From Usitatibacter palustris (GTDB lineage Bacteria > Pseudomonadota > Gammaproteobacteria > Burkholderiales > Usitatibacteraceae): DNA of 64,000 bases. How positions within the stretch are numbered: the first letter of the stretch is position 1; every line of letters begins with the position of its first letter. The stretch is taken from the NCBI RefSeq assembly GCF_013003985.1, contig NZ_CP053073.1:2666001-2730000 (forward strand), given 5' to 3'. Shown one piece after another: positions 41,030 through 50,401 of this stretch. The position numbers and the translations under genes were made by a program. The notes below the pieces were generated by a model that saw nothing but the letters and a program-made list of their open reading frames with translations, was not told the origin of the DNA and made no database searches.

Positions 41030-41638
41030 ATGCCCCCCAGGAACATGCAACCCGAACTGACCCTGCTGGCGAAGATGAAGCAGGGCGACGAAGAAGCCTT
41101 CGTGGCCCTCTACCGCCAGCACAAGGACGCGGTCTACCGGTTCGCCCTGCTGCTCACGGGCTCGCATCACCTCGCGTCCGACGTGACGCAGGAAACCTTC
41201 ATGCATTTCCTCTCGCGTCCGGGCCAGTACGATCCGGGGCGCGGGACCATCGCCGCGTGGCTGTGCGGCGTGGCGCGCAACATGGCGCGCAAGGACGCGC
41301 GCAGCCGCGAGGATGCGACCGATCCCGAAGAGCTCGAGGGCGAAGGCTACGCGGCGCACCTGCTCGCCGACAACGTGACGCCGCTCGATCGCATCCTCAA
41401 GGATGAAACCGCGGAGCTCGTGCGGCGCGCCGTCGCCGCCATCGCGCCGCACTACCGCGACGTGCTGATCCTGTGCGAGCTCTCCGAGCTCAGCTACGCG
41501 GAAGCCGCGCAAGTCTGTGGCATCGACATCGGCACCGTGCGCTCGCGGCTTTCGCGGGCGCGCGCGCAACTCGCCGATCGCCTGGGGCGCCTCGGAGTCC
41601 TCACGACTTCGGCGCCCGCGAAGGAGGCAGTGCAATGA
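41030..41638 (+). CDS. ECF-type RNA polymerase sigma factor
   Basis: 202 aa. Region 2 (about residues 25-90: EEAFVALYRQHKDAVYRFAL, SDVTQETFMHFLSRP) and region 4 (about 125-180: AIAPHYRDVLILCELSELSY, GIDIGTVRSRLSRAR) are both clear. ATG 41030 or 41045. Its stop overlaps the following gene (ATGA), the normal arrangement with an anti-sigma factor. It likely directs the downstream secreted-protein gene. Confidence 0.92.
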   Translation: MPPRNMQPELTLLAKMKQGDEEAFVALYRQHKDAVYRFALLLTGSHHLASDVTQETFMHFLSRPGQYDPGRGTIAAWLCGVARNMARKDARSREDATDPEELEGEGYAAHLLADNVTPLDRILKDETAELVRRAVAAIAPHYRDVLILCELSELSYAEAAQVCGIDIGTVRSRLSRARAQLADRLGRLGVLTTSAPAKEAVQ

Positions 41639-42129
41639 ATACGTCCGTCCCGAACCCGCTGCAGGAAGTTTTCGTCACCTCGCGCCTGGATACGCTGAAG
41701 GGCGAGCTGCTGGCGATGCATGCGCCCGATGCGATCGAGGCGAAGCTCGTCGCCGCGTTCCGTTCGCAGCGCGCCAAGGCCGCGCGCCCGCGCCTGTGGT
41801 GGATGCCGCCGCTGGCGCTGGCCGCCACCGTGGCCCTCGTGAGCTGGATGGTGATGGTGCCGATCGCCGTGGTCGCGCCCGTGGCCGTGAACGATCCCAC
41901 GCCGGCGCTGCTTGCCATCGATGGCGATCCCGAACCTTTCCTCGCACTGCGGCCGCTCGAGCGCATCGCGCTTGAACCGGGTGCGACGGTCGTCACCACC
42001 GAATTTCCGCGCGCGCTGTTGGCCGACTGGGGTCTGCCCGTCTCCCCCGAGCGGGCTGGCGAACCGGTGCGCGCGGAAATGCTGTATTCCGCGCAGGGCG
42101 AGCCACTCGCCGTGCGCCTGATCCATTGA
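41635..42129 (+). CDS. putative anti-sigma factor, single-span membrane protein
   Basis: 164 aa. A cytoplasmic N-terminal part (about 55 residues), one transmembrane segment (PPLALAATVALVSWMVMVPIAVVAPVAV) and a periplasmic C-terminal domain. No zinc anti-sigma motif (HxxxCxxC) is visible, so the role is inferred from the 4-bp overlap with the sigma gene and topology. Confidence 0.7.
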   Translation: MNTSVPNPLQEVFVTSRLDTLKGELLAMHAPDAIEAKLVAAFRSQRAKAARPRLWWMPPLALAATVALVSWMVMVPIAVVAPVAVNDPTPALLAIDGDPEPFLALRPLERIALEPGATVVTTEFPRALLADWGLPVSPERAGEPVRAEMLYSAQGEPLAVRLIH

Positions 42130-42165
42130 CCTGAATTGCATCGACGTGAATCGAAAGGAATGCCC

Positions 42166-43353
42166 ATGAAAAAGATCATCGTGGCCCTGATGGCCGCCGG
42201 CGCCATCACCCCCGCCTTCGCCGACGACGAACCGGTCATCGTGCTGAAGGACCTGACCCTGAAGCTCGCCGACGCGAGCGCGCACGCCGAAGCCTGGGGC
42301 CGCTGGGCCGAGGACTTCTCCGCGCAGATGGATTCGGCGATGGGCTCGATGTTCGCGCACCGCGTGGGCTCCTCGAAGGCGGTGAAGGGCGCGCCCTACA
42401 GCGCCGAGGTCGTCACGGAAACGAACCAGCATCTCGCCGACGGCAACGTGATCACCAAGAAGTCCACGAGCCTCGTCTATCGCGACGGCGAAGGCCGCAC
42501 GCGCCAGGAAGCGGTGCGCGCCGGGAAGGAAAGCACGGTGTACATCACCGACCCGGTCGCCGGCTCCTCGATCATCCTTTCGCCCGACAAGAAGCGCGCG
42601 ACCGTTTCTCCGCGCACCTACCAGTTCGTCTCCGACAAGCAGGTGCAGCGGGTGCGCGTCGGCACCACCGACGTGAAGATCGAAAACGGCAAGGTCTTCC
42701 TCGACGGCAACGAAGTGCCCGGCGGCAAGATCGAGCTGAAGAGCAAGTCCGGCAAGAACGTGAAGATCGAGAACGGCAAGATCTGGGTCGACGGCAAGGA
42801 GCTCGTGGCCGACGGCAAGGTCTACATCCGCAACGTCGAGTCCGTCGTGGGTGCCGACGGCACGCGCCGAGAGGAAGTGCGTGTGCAAGTGGTGCGCAGC
42901 AGCGACGGCCGGGAGATGATCGCGCCCGTGGCACCGATCGCGCCGGTGCCCCCCGTTTCGCCGATGGCTGGCGTCGCGCCGCCCGTGCCTCCCGTGCCGC
43001 CCATTCCCCCGCTGCCCGGGATGGGCTGGGACACCGCACGTCTCGGCAAGGGCGTGACGACCTCGCTCGGCGCCAAGGACTTCGAGGGCGTGAAGGCCGA
43101 GGGCAAGAGCACGCTGTGGACCATCCCCGCCGGCGAGATCGGCAACCGCAACCCGATCAGCGTCGTCTCGGAGACGTGGTATTCGCCCGATCTCAAGGTC
43201 ACGGTGTACTCGCGCTACAGCGATCCGCGCCAGGGCGAGAGCATCTACCGGCTCGTGAACCTGAAGCGCGCCGAGCCCGCGGCGACCCTCTTCAAGCCGC
43301 CGGAAGGCTACGAGATCCGCGGCAAAGGCAGGGATCGCCCGCCCCAGAGCTAG
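42166..43353 (+). CDS. secreted repeat protein downstream of the sigma/anti-sigma pair
   Basis: 395 aa. Signal peptide ends ITPAFA-DD. The middle contains a duplicated unit: VKIENGKVFLDGNE (about residues 170-183) and VKIENGKIWVDGKE (about 195-210). A long Pro-rich hinge (APVAPIAPVPPVSP and PPVPPVPPIPPLPG, about 260-295) precedes a C-terminal domain with TSLGAKDFEGVKAEGKSTLW and YSRYSDPRQGESIYRLVNL. I recognise no named family. The start is chosen at ATG 42166, with AAAGGAA 7 bp upstream. Confidence 0.78.
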   Translation: MKKIIVALMAAGAITPAFADDEPVIVLKDLTLKLADASAHAEAWGRWAEDFSAQMDSAMGSMFAHRVGSSKAVKGAPYSAEVVTETNQHLADGNVITKKSTSLVYRDGEGRTRQEAVRAGKESTVYITDPVAGSSIILSPDKKRATVSPRTYQFVSDKQVQRVRVGTTDVKIENGKVFLDGNEVPGGKIELKSKSGKNVKIENGKIWVDGKELVADGKVYIRNVESVVGADGTRREEVRVQVVRSSDGREMIAPVAPIAPVPPVSPMAGVAPPVPPVPPIPPLPGMGWDTARLGKGVTTSLGAKDFEGVKAEGKSTLWTIPAGEIGNRNPISVVSETWYSPDLKVTVYSRYSDPRQGESIYRLVNLKRAEPAATLFKPPEGYEIRGKGRDRPPQS

Positions 43354-43360
43354 CACCGCC

Positions 43361-43366
43361 TATAAT
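43361..43366 (+). promoter_or_regulatory. consensus -10 box (TATAAT) upstream of bTHX
   Basis: A perfect TATAAT 31 bp upstream of the bTHX ATG in otherwise GC-rich DNA. No good -35 is visible at 16-18 bp; the leader would be about 24 nt and carries GAAGGAG. Plausible sigma-70 promoter for a ribosomal protein gene. Confidence 0.5.
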
Positions 43367-43396
43367 CGGGGGGTTCTCAACGAAGGAGCGTCCCCG

Positions 43397-43510
43397 ATGG
43401 GCCGAGGCGACAAACGCAGTTTCAAGGGCAAGACATTCAAGGGCAGTTTCGGCAAGACCCGGTTGCGCAAGAAGCGCCGCACCGCCGGCGCGGTCAAGAA
43501 GAAGGCCTAG
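43397..43510 (+). CDS. 30S ribosomal protein bTHX
   Basis: 37 aa, very basic: MGRGDKRSFKGKTFKGSFG..., ending AVKKKA. It matches the small THX-type ribosomal proteins (S31/bTHX), which start MGKGDKK-like and are found in many betaproteobacteria; THX sits in the 30S head. GAAGGAG lies 7-13 bp upstream of the ATG. Its TAG stop interlocks with the stop of the convergent DUF924 gene (CTAG, 43507-43510). Confidence 0.85.
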   Translation: MGRGDKRSFKGKTFKGSFGKTRLRKKRRTAGAVKKKA

Positions 43511-44067
43511 AAGCGAGATCCCGGCTCCGCGAGGAAGGCAGTCTCCTCCGGAGTCGAGGCGCGCCCCAGGGCGGCATTGCGGTGCGGGAAACGCCCGAAG
43601 CGGCGGATCACCACGCGATGCTTCTCCGCCCACTGCACGAGGCCGCGCGTTTCCGGATAGTTCTCCAGCTCCGCGAACAGCGCGACGGCGCGATCCTGCG
43701 CGGTCATGTCCTCGGCATGCTCGAGCGGCAGGTAGACGAACATCCGCTCGACCGGCGCGCATTCGAGGTGCCAGTTCTTCCCGATCATCGATTCGGCGAT
43801 CGCGCGCGCCCGTGCGTCCTGCGCGAACGCGCGGGCATCGTCGCGATACAGGTTCCGCGAGAACTGGTCGAGCACGATGAGCAGCGCCAATGCGCTCTCG
43901 CGCGCGCCCTCCCATTGCGTGAGGCCACCGCGCGCGGCTTCCTCATGCAGCTCGCCGAAGCGAACGCGGATCTGCCCGTCGAAGAACGCGTCCTTGCGGA
44001 ACCACTCGGGGCGCGTTGCGTGCCCGGTGAACCAGAACTGCAGGACCTCGCGGTAGTCGGCAGCCAC
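43507..44067 (-). CDS. DUF924 family protein
   Basis: 186 aa, cytoplasmic. YREVLQFWFTGHATRPEWFRKD near the N-terminus and LIVLDQFSRNLYRDDARAFAQD and FVYLPLEHAEDMTAQDRAV in the body are the DUF924 (YPO-type) signature; all-helical TPR-like fold of unknown function. Last gene of a minus-strand unit beginning at 55045. 6 bp separate it from the CorA-like gene. Confidence 0.92.
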   Translation of the reverse strand: MAADYREVLQFWFTGHATRPEWFRKDAFFDGQIRVRFGELHEEAARGGLTQWEGARESALALLIVLDQFSRNLYRDDARAFAQDARARAIAESMIGKNWHLECAPVERMFVYLPLEHAEDMTAQDRAVALFAELENYPETRGLVQWAEKHRVVIRRFGRFPHRNAALGRASTPEETAFLAEPGSRF

Positions 44068-44073
44068 GCGGGA

Positions 44074-45768
44074 TCAGTCGTGCGCGCCCTGCCCGGAGCT
44101 GCGCGGCGCGGCGTTGACGCGGCGTGAAGCCTCGCCGCCGGCCACGCGCTTCTTGCCCTGGGGCGGGCGAACCGCCGGAGGGCGGCGCCAGATCTGGCGG
44201 AAGGCGGTGAGCTTCTCGCCCCACGTCATGCGCTCGCTCGAGAGGGCCTCCATGAAGGTCGCGAGCCGCCGCGAGATGAGCACGGTGATCCCCGTGAGCA
44301 GGATCGCCGGGATGAACACCAGCATGAAGATGCCCGTCTTCTCCCACGCCGTGTAGCTCGCGTGGTCGTAGAGGTTCATGCCGAGGAACCCCGTGGCCAC
44401 CATCCCCACCATGCCGCACGCGGAAACGACCGTCAGCCGTTGCGCGTTGTCCGAGGTGCGTCGCATGCGCTCGGCGTCGAGGTACTGGTTGATGTCCTGC
44501 GCTTCCTCGCGCACTTCCGAATAGAGGCGATCGCTTCCCAGCTCGTGCGACCAGCGCTGGAACATGTCCGCCGCAAGCACCTGGTTGGAGATTTCGTGGA
44601 ACCAGTAGCGGTGGTTGAAGCGCAGGAAGAGCTCGAGCGCTTCGCGCACGTTGGTCTTGAATATGCGCGCGCTGTCGTAGTCTCCGACCCGCAGGCGCTC
44701 GACCGCGATCGAGAAGCGGTTCGAGAGGTTGAGCAGCGCGGCCTTGTGGAAATTGGCGATCAGGCCGATCTGGAAGAACTGGTGGCGGAAGTTGCTCAGC
44801 AAATCGGTGCGATCGTCGCGGTACTTGGTGACCATCGCATAGGCCACGCCGCAGAACATGTAGCGCGTGTTCATGCCGCTCGTGGGATCGTCCTCGTCCC
44901 AGTAGCGGTCGTAGCAGTGGCGCGCCTCGAAGTCGGAAAGGAAGCGGCGTGAATAGGGAAGCGTCTGCGATTCACCCCACTTCGCCGCGAAGCCGATGCG
45001 CGCGAAATCCCCGAGGGTGAGCGCGCGCGGGTTGTCGAACGAGAGGTAGGACATGATCGGGATGCGCTTGTTCTCGATCTGGTAGTACTGGATCGGCCCG
45101 CCGCCGAGGTAGGCCGGCATCATCGGCTTCAGCAGGTACTCCCAATGCAGCGACAACGGCGTCTGCTTGATGTCGCGCACCAGCGAGAGGTACTTGTCGC
45201 GGTCGCCGTAGTCGGACGCGGCGATCAACTCGCCCTTCGCGTCGAAGAATTCCACCTGATGGGTGCAGTGCGCGGCCTGGTCGGGCGTCTCCCACTTCGG
45301 CGGATACGGCCGGCCGAAGCGATCCATGGTCTCGATGGCGAGGTCGAGCGGCAGGTCGTGCGCGACGATCTCGAGGGCGAGCAGCGTGATATCCACGTCG
45401 TAGAAGAACACCAGGCGAAGGCGCGTGACGTCGAACTCGACGGGCGGGCTTTCGGGATCGAGCCGCACGCGGATCTTCGCGATGTCGTCGCGCTTGAAGA
45501 TCCTCAGGCTCGACGGCGTGAAGGCATCAGCCTCGCCGAAGCCGTAGAGGAAGCGCTGCACGTACGGCAGGAAGTAGACGAACTCCTCGTAGCCGATGCC
45601 GCACGAGTCGTCATCGACCAGCAGGTTATCGGCGACGGGCTTCCACGGACCGGGATGCGCCGCGAGCACGTCCCAGTGCGGGGGGCTGCGGCGCGGAAGG
45701 CGGCGAAGTTGCAGCGGCCACAATAGGACGTGGCGGAACTCGCGGACGATCTTCGATGATTCACTCAT
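44074..45768 (-). CDS. CorA-like membrane protein with large N-terminal domain
   Basis: 564 aa. The C-terminal region has two transmembrane segments (about 445-462 and 477-497) with GMN at 463-465 (FLGMNLYD), the motif of CorA-type divalent cation channels, preceded by a helical stretch (SEVREEAQDINQYLDAERMRRT). The N-terminal about 430 residues are much longer than in standard CorA (about 240) and include aromatic-rich segments (PIQYYQIENKRIPIMSYLSF). Basic C-terminal tail of about 67 residues extends into the cytoplasm. It is likely a transporter of Mg or other divalent ions, but the family distance is large. Confidence 0.78.
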   Translation of the reverse strand: MSESSKIVREFRHVLLWPLQLRRLPRRSPPHWDVLAAHPGPWKPVADNLLVDDDSCGIGYEEFVYFLPYVQRFLYGFGEADAFTPSSLRIFKRDDIAKIRVRLDPESPPVEFDVTRLRLVFFYDVDITLLALEIVAHDLPLDLAIETMDRFGRPYPPKWETPDQAAHCTHQVEFFDAKGELIAASDYGDRDKYLSLVRDIKQTPLSLHWEYLLKPMMPAYLGGGPIQYYQIENKRIPIMSYLSFDNPRALTLGDFARIGFAAKWGESQTLPYSRRFLSDFEARHCYDRYWDEDDPTSGMNTRYMFCGVAYAMVTKYRDDRTDLLSNFRHQFFQIGLIANFHKAALLNLSNRFSIAVERLRVGDYDSARIFKTNVREALELFLRFNHRYWFHEISNQVLAADMFQRWSHELGSDRLYSEVREEAQDINQYLDAERMRRTSDNAQRLTVVSACGMVGMVATGFLGMNLYDHASYTAWEKTGIFMLVFIPAILLTGITVLISRRLATFMEALSSERMTWGEKLTAFRQIWRRPPAVRPPQGKKRVAGGEASRRVNAAPRSSGQGAHD

Positions 45769-45788
45769 GCCCGCCGTTTTACCACGAA

Positions 45789-48125
45789 CTAGGCTTTGCG
45801 CAGCCTTAATGCGTTCGTGACCACCGAGACCGAGCTCAGGCTCATGGCGGCCGCGGCGAACAGCGGCGAGAGCAGCCAGCCGAACGCCGGATAAAGGACG
45901 CCCGCGGCGACCGGTACGCCGAGGGCGTTATAGACGAGCGCGAAGAGGAGGTTCTGCTTCATGTTCGCGACCGTGGCCTCCGAGAGTTCGCGGGCCCGCG
46001 CGATCCCGCGCAGGTCGCCCTTCACGAGCGTCACCTTGCCGCTCGCCATCGCGACATCGGTGCCGGTACCCATCGCGATGCCCACGTCGGCTGCGGCGAG
46101 CGCGGGCGCGTCATTGATTCCGTCGCCGGCCATTGCCACGCGCCGCCCTTCCCGCTTGAGCCGCGCAACGAGGTCGAGCTTGTCCTGCGGCCGCACTTCG
46201 CCATGGACCTCGTCGAGCCCCAGCTTCGCGGCCACGGCCCGGGCGGTGGTCAGCCCGTCGCCGCTCGCCATGACGATGCGAATGCCCGCGGCCCGCAACA
46301 TGCGGATCGCCTCCGGCGTGGACTCCTTGATCGGGTCGGCCACGGCAACCAGCCCCGCGAGGCGACCATCGATCGCGAGGAACATCACGCTCGCCCCCTC
46401 GGTGCGGCGCGCCTCCGCCTCTGCCGACAGGGGCGCGGCATCGGCGCCGACCTGGCCCATGAGCACGGTGTTGCCCAGTGCCAGCGTGCGACCCTCGACG
46501 CGCCCGCGCACGCCGATGCCGGTGCCCGATTCGAAGTCGGTTGCCGGCGATAGGGCCAGTCCCCTGCGACGCGCCTCCGCGACGATTGCCGCGGCCAGCG
46601 GATGTTCGCTGGCCACGTCCAGGCTCGCGGCGAGGCGCAGCACCTCGTCTCCGGAGAATCCGTCGTGAGCGTGCACGCCCTGGAACGCGGGCTTGCCGAC
46701 CGTCAGCGTCCCGGTCTTGTCGACGATGAGGGTGTCGATCGTGCGCAGCGTCTCGATCGCCTCCGCGTCATGGAAGAGCACGCCGCTCGTGGCGCCGCGG
46801 CCGGTGGCGACCATGATCGACATGGGCGTGGCGAGGCCGAGCGCACACGGACAGGCGATGATGAGTACGGCCACCGCATTGAGCATCGCGTAGACCCAGC
46901 GCGGCTCGGGACCTGCGAGGCCCCACACGAGAAACGTCGCCACGGCGATGGCCAGCACCGCGAGCACGAACCAGTAGGACACGGCGTCGGCCATCCGCTG
47001 CATCGGCGCCCGCGAGCGCTGCGCCTGGGCGACCATCTGCACGATCTGCGCGAGCACCGTCTGCGAGCCGACGCGATCGGCGCGAATGACCAGGCTGCCT
47101 GCGCCGTTGATCGAGGCGCCGATCACGCGCGCACCCGCCGCCTTCTCGACGGGCACGCTCTCACCGGTGATCATCGATTCGTCCACGCTCGAGCGGCCCT
47201 CGAGCACGAGGCCATCGACCGGCACCTTCTCTCCCGGCCGCACGCGCAGCCGGTTTCCGACATGCACGTGCGAGAGCTCGATGTCCTCTTCCGTACCATC
47301 GTCCTTCAGGCGCCTCGCCGTCTTCGGCGCGAGGCCCAGGAGCGCGCGGATGGCCGCCGACGTTTGCGAGCGGGCCCGCAACTCGAGCAGCTGGCCCATC
47401 AACGTGAGCGAAACGATCACCACCGCGGCCTCGAAATACACGCCGACGCGCCCGTGCGCCTCGAACCCCGCGGGAAATGCATTCGGTGCGACCGTAGCCG
47501 CGACGCTGTAGAGATAGGATGCCGCGACACCGATCCCGATCAGCGTCCACATGTTGTAGTGGCCCGTGCGGATCGAAGCGATGCATCGCTCGAAGAACGG
47601 CCACGCGGCCCATACGACGACCGGTGTCGCGAGCACGAGCTCGGTCCACGTGCGAACCGCGACGGGAATGCCGGGCAGCAGCTGGTGTCCGAACATCGCG
47701 AGGATCACGACGATCGCGGTGAGCGGCAGCGTCCACCAGAACCGGCGCGAGAAATCGACGAGCTCCGGGTTGGGGCCTTCCTCGAGCGTGGGCATCTCGG
47801 GCTCGAGCGCCATGCCGCACTTGGGGCAGGTGCCTGGCCCCTGCTGGCGCACTTCCGGATGCATCGGGCAGGTGTAGGTTGCCGCGGCCTCGACGGGCGA
47901 TGGCGGTTGCGGCGCCTCTTTCTTCGCGAGGTACTTCGCAGGATCGGCGCGGAATTTCTCGACACACCGCGGATTGCAGAAGTAGTAGTCCACCTCGTCA
48001 TGCCGCAGGTGACGCGCGGGATTCGGCGCGACCTTCATCCCGCACACAGGATCGGTGTGGGTTTTTTCCGATGGCATCGCGGGGCCACCGGGCTGGTGGT
48101 GATGCCCGGCGTGGCCCGGATTCAC
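45789..48125 (-). CDS. heavy-metal P1B-type ATPase (copper-type) with YHS and metal-binding N-terminal modules
   Basis: 778 aa. His-rich start ([14 protein letters not shown]), a YHS domain (about 23-62, DPVCGMKV...CNPRCVEKF), a heavy-metal-binding domain (about 84-112, [20 protein letters not shown]), then the transporter: CPC motif C425-P-C427 in the membrane, phosphorylated D469 in DKTGT, and [10 protein letters not shown] in the nucleotide domain. Classic HMA ferredoxin-fold domains are absent. CPC indicates Cu(I)/Ag(I) export. Starts by overlapping the S9 peptidase stop (ATGA). Possible symbols copA or silP were not assigned. Confidence 0.92.
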   Translation of the reverse strand: MNPGHAGHHHQPGGPAMPSEKTHTDPVCGMKVAPNPARHLRHDEVDYYFCNPRCVEKFRADPAKYLAKKEAPQPPSPVEAAATYTCPMHPEVRQQGPGTCPKCGMALEPEMPTLEEGPNPELVDFSRRFWWTLPLTAIVVILAMFGHQLLPGIPVAVRTWTELVLATPVVVWAAWPFFERCIASIRTGHYNMWTLIGIGVAASYLYSVAATVAPNAFPAGFEAHGRVGVYFEAAVVIVSLTLMGQLLELRARSQTSAAIRALLGLAPKTARRLKDDGTEEDIELSHVHVGNRLRVRPGEKVPVDGLVLEGRSSVDESMITGESVPVEKAAGARVIGASINGAGSLVIRADRVGSQTVLAQIVQMVAQAQRSRAPMQRMADAVSYWFVLAVLAIAVATFLVWGLAGPEPRWVYAMLNAVAVLIIACPCALGLATPMSIMVATGRGATSGVLFHDAEAIETLRTIDTLIVDKTGTLTVGKPAFQGVHAHDGFSGDEVLRLAASLDVASEHPLAAAIVAEARRRGLALSPATDFESGTGIGVRGRVEGRTLALGNTVLMGQVGADAAPLSAEAEARRTEGASVMFLAIDGRLAGLVAVADPIKESTPEAIRMLRAAGIRIVMASGDGLTTARAVAAKLGLDEVHGEVRPQDKLDLVARLKREGRRVAMAGDGINDAPALAAADVGIAMGTGTDVAMASGKVTLVKGDLRGIARARELSEATVANMKQNLLFALVYNALGVPVAAGVLYPAFGWLLSPLFAAAAMSLSSVSVVTNALRLRKA

Positions 48126-50401
48126 TTCTCGGCCTCCTTCGGAGGATCGACCGCGACCGCCGCGGCGGGCACCGTTGCCGGCGCGGGAACCACGGGCGGC
48201 GGGGGCGGAGCCGGCGGTTGAAAGTCCGGGTGCCCAAATTGCCAGAGGAGGAATGAATAGATGTCGGCGAGCTCTTCTTCAGCCTGGCGCCGCGTGGTGC
48301 CGATGCCGTGTCCCGCGTCGTTCTCCACGCGCAGGAGCACCGGCTTGCCGCTGGTCGTTGCCGCCTGCAGCCGCGCGGCCATCTTGCCCGGCTGCCACGC
48401 GTCCACGCGTGGGTCGTTCATTCCCGTCGTCAGCAGCACCGCGGGATACGGCGTGCCGTCCTTCACCTGGTGATAGGACGACATCACGCGCAGTGCCTCG
48501 AACCCTTCACGCGTCGCGATCGAGCCGAACTCTGGCACGTTGGCCGGACCGTTGGCCGAGAACTCGAAACGCAGCATGTCCATCACCGCAACGCGCGGGA
48601 CCACCGCCGCGAAGAGCTCGGGTCGGCGAACGAGCGCGCCGCCGGTGGGAATGCCGCCGGCACTCGTGCCCTGGATCGCGATGCGCTTGGGGCTCGTGAA
48701 GCCATACTTCGAGATGAACTCCGCGGCGGAGATGAAGTCGCGAATCGTGTTTTCCTTCGTGCCCTTGCGGCCCGCCAGGTGCCACGACTCGCCGTACTCG
48801 CCGCCGCCGCGCACGTGCGCGACCGCGATGATGCCGCCGCGCTCGAGCCAGGCGAGCCGCGCCGGATCGAACGTGGGCAGGAACGACGTGCCGTACGAGC
48901 CGTAGGCCATCAGGATCAGCGGATTGTCCGCGGTGAGCATCGTCGTCTTGCGATAGACGAGCGTCACCGGGATCTTCGTGCCGTCGTGGCCGGGCGCGTA
49001 GAGGCGCACTTCGTCCATCTCGGAGAAATCGGCGACCGGCGGCGGCTGCAGCTTCGTATTCTTGAGGTCGCCCGAGCGTGCGTCGACTTCCAGCACCACG
49101 GGCGCTTCGATCCAGCTCTGCAGCCGAATGACCGCACCCGCGCGCCGCGGATGCGCGATGAGCTGCGCGATGTGGTTATCGAACGGCGTCTTCACGAACT
49201 CGGGCTTCTTCATCCCGAGCAGTCCAATGGGCACGCGCTCGAGGCGATCGACGCCACCGACCATGCTGCGCAGGTAGAGCGCGTCCTGCGCGAGCGCGAT
49301 CGACTGGATCACCGCATCGCCCTCGGGAACGACGACCCGTGCCTTGGCGAGGACCGTGGCCCCGGCCTTCATGCCGAGCACGCGATAGCGCGGCGCGCCG
49401 TTGTGCGTGAGCAGGAAGACGTCATCGCGCCACGCTTCGATCGCCGTCACGCCGTCGTCATGGGCGACGATCTTCGTCCAGCGCGGCTTGCCCGCGGCGA
49501 GGTCGTGAACGTCGGTCATGTGCACGGCGATCTCGCGTCGCACGCCATCGCGAACCACCGCGTAAGCGTGGCGTCCCTCGGCGGGAATGACGATCGACGG
49601 CCGCGCCTGGGCGGGCACATCGCGCGCGCCGCCCACGCCGGAGGCGAAGACGATCTCATCTTGCGCGACGTCGCGTCCGAGCATGTGCCGGTAGAGGCGC
49701 ACGTTCGTATAGCGCTTCCGCGCCGCGTCTTCCTCGGGAACGCGCGCATAGAAGAACTGGCGGCCGTCGGGATGCCAACCGATATTCGGATTGAAGCGCG
49801 TGCGGTCGATGACGACCGGCAGGTCCTTGCCCGTGCCGGCATCGAGCACGCGCAGCACGGCGTTTTCCGACCCGCCCCGCGAGACGCCGTAGGCGACGTG
49901 GCGGCCGTCGGGTGCCACGGAGAAATAGTCGATCGCGCCCTTCGCATTGCCTTCGCTGAAGCGCGCCGGATCGAGGAGCACGCGTTCGGCGCCTGAGAAA
50001 CCCTCGCGCATGCAAAGCACGGGGCTCGCCAGGCCCGGGCCTGCCTTCAGGTAGAAGACGCGCGTGCCCGCGAGACTCACGCGGGTGATGCTCGTGTTGA
50101 ATTCGGACAAGCTGCGGATGCGTTCGAGCAGCGCCGTGCGCCCCGGAAGCTTGTCGAGGAGTGCCCGCGTATGCGCCGCCTGGTCGCGGAAGAACGCCTG
50201 CGACTCGGCCGATTGCACGTCCTCGAGCCAGCGATAGGGATCGACGACTTCGACGCCGTGGTGCGTTTCCCGCACTTCGAGCGGACGCACGATCGGCGAC
50301 GGCGCGGTCGACTGCACCGGGTCGTCGAAAGGCCCGGCGTGAACCGGGAAGGTGAGCGCCGCCGCGACGAGCGCGGCGGTGATGTTCGCGATGAGTTTCA
50401 T
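48122..50401 (-). CDS. S9-family prolyl oligopeptidase-like peptidase
   Basis: 759 aa, secreted to the periplasm by a signal peptide ([22 protein letters not shown]). An N-terminal seven-bladed propeller region and a C-terminal hydrolase domain: catalytic Ser580 in GTSAGG (POP usually has GGSNGG), Asp in [13 protein letters not shown] and His in [10 protein letters not shown]. The C-terminal tail is Pro-rich ([13 protein letters not shown]). Cleaves short peptides after Pro or similar residues, or has relaxed specificity. It overlaps the ABC exporter gene by 4 bp. The in-frame open frame extends far upstream through the ABC gene but the signal sequence fixes the start at 50401. Confidence 0.9.
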   Translation of the reverse strand: MKLIANITAALVAAALTFPVHAGPFDDPVQSTAPSPIVRPLEVRETHHGVEVVDPYRWLEDVQSAESQAFFRDQAAHTRALLDKLPGRTALLERIRSLSEFNTSITRVSLAGTRVFYLKAGPGLASPVLCMREGFSGAERVLLDPARFSEGNAKGAIDYFSVAPDGRHVAYGVSRGGSENAVLRVLDAGTGKDLPVVIDRTRFNPNIGWHPDGRQFFYARVPEEDAARKRYTNVRLYRHMLGRDVAQDEIVFASGVGGARDVPAQARPSIVIPAEGRHAYAVVRDGVRREIAVHMTDVHDLAAGKPRWTKIVAHDDGVTAIEAWRDDVFLLTHNGAPRYRVLGMKAGATVLAKARVVVPEGDAVIQSIALAQDALYLRSMVGGVDRLERVPIGLLGMKKPEFVKTPFDNHIAQLIAHPRRAGAVIRLQSWIEAPVVLEVDARSGDLKNTKLQPPPVADFSEMDEVRLYAPGHDGTKIPVTLVYRKTTMLTADNPLILMAYGSYGTSFLPTFDPARLAWLERGGIIAVAHVRGGGEYGESWHLAGRKGTKENTIRDFISAAEFISKYGFTSPKRIAIQGTSAGGIPTGGALVRRPELFAAVVPRVAVMDMLRFEFSANGPANVPEFGSIATREGFEALRVMSSYHQVKDGTPYPAVLLTTGMNDPRVDAWQPGKMAARLQAATTSGKPVLLRVENDAGHGIGTTRRQAEEELADIYSFLLWQFGHPDFQPPAPPPPPVVPAPATVPAAAVAVDPPKEAEK

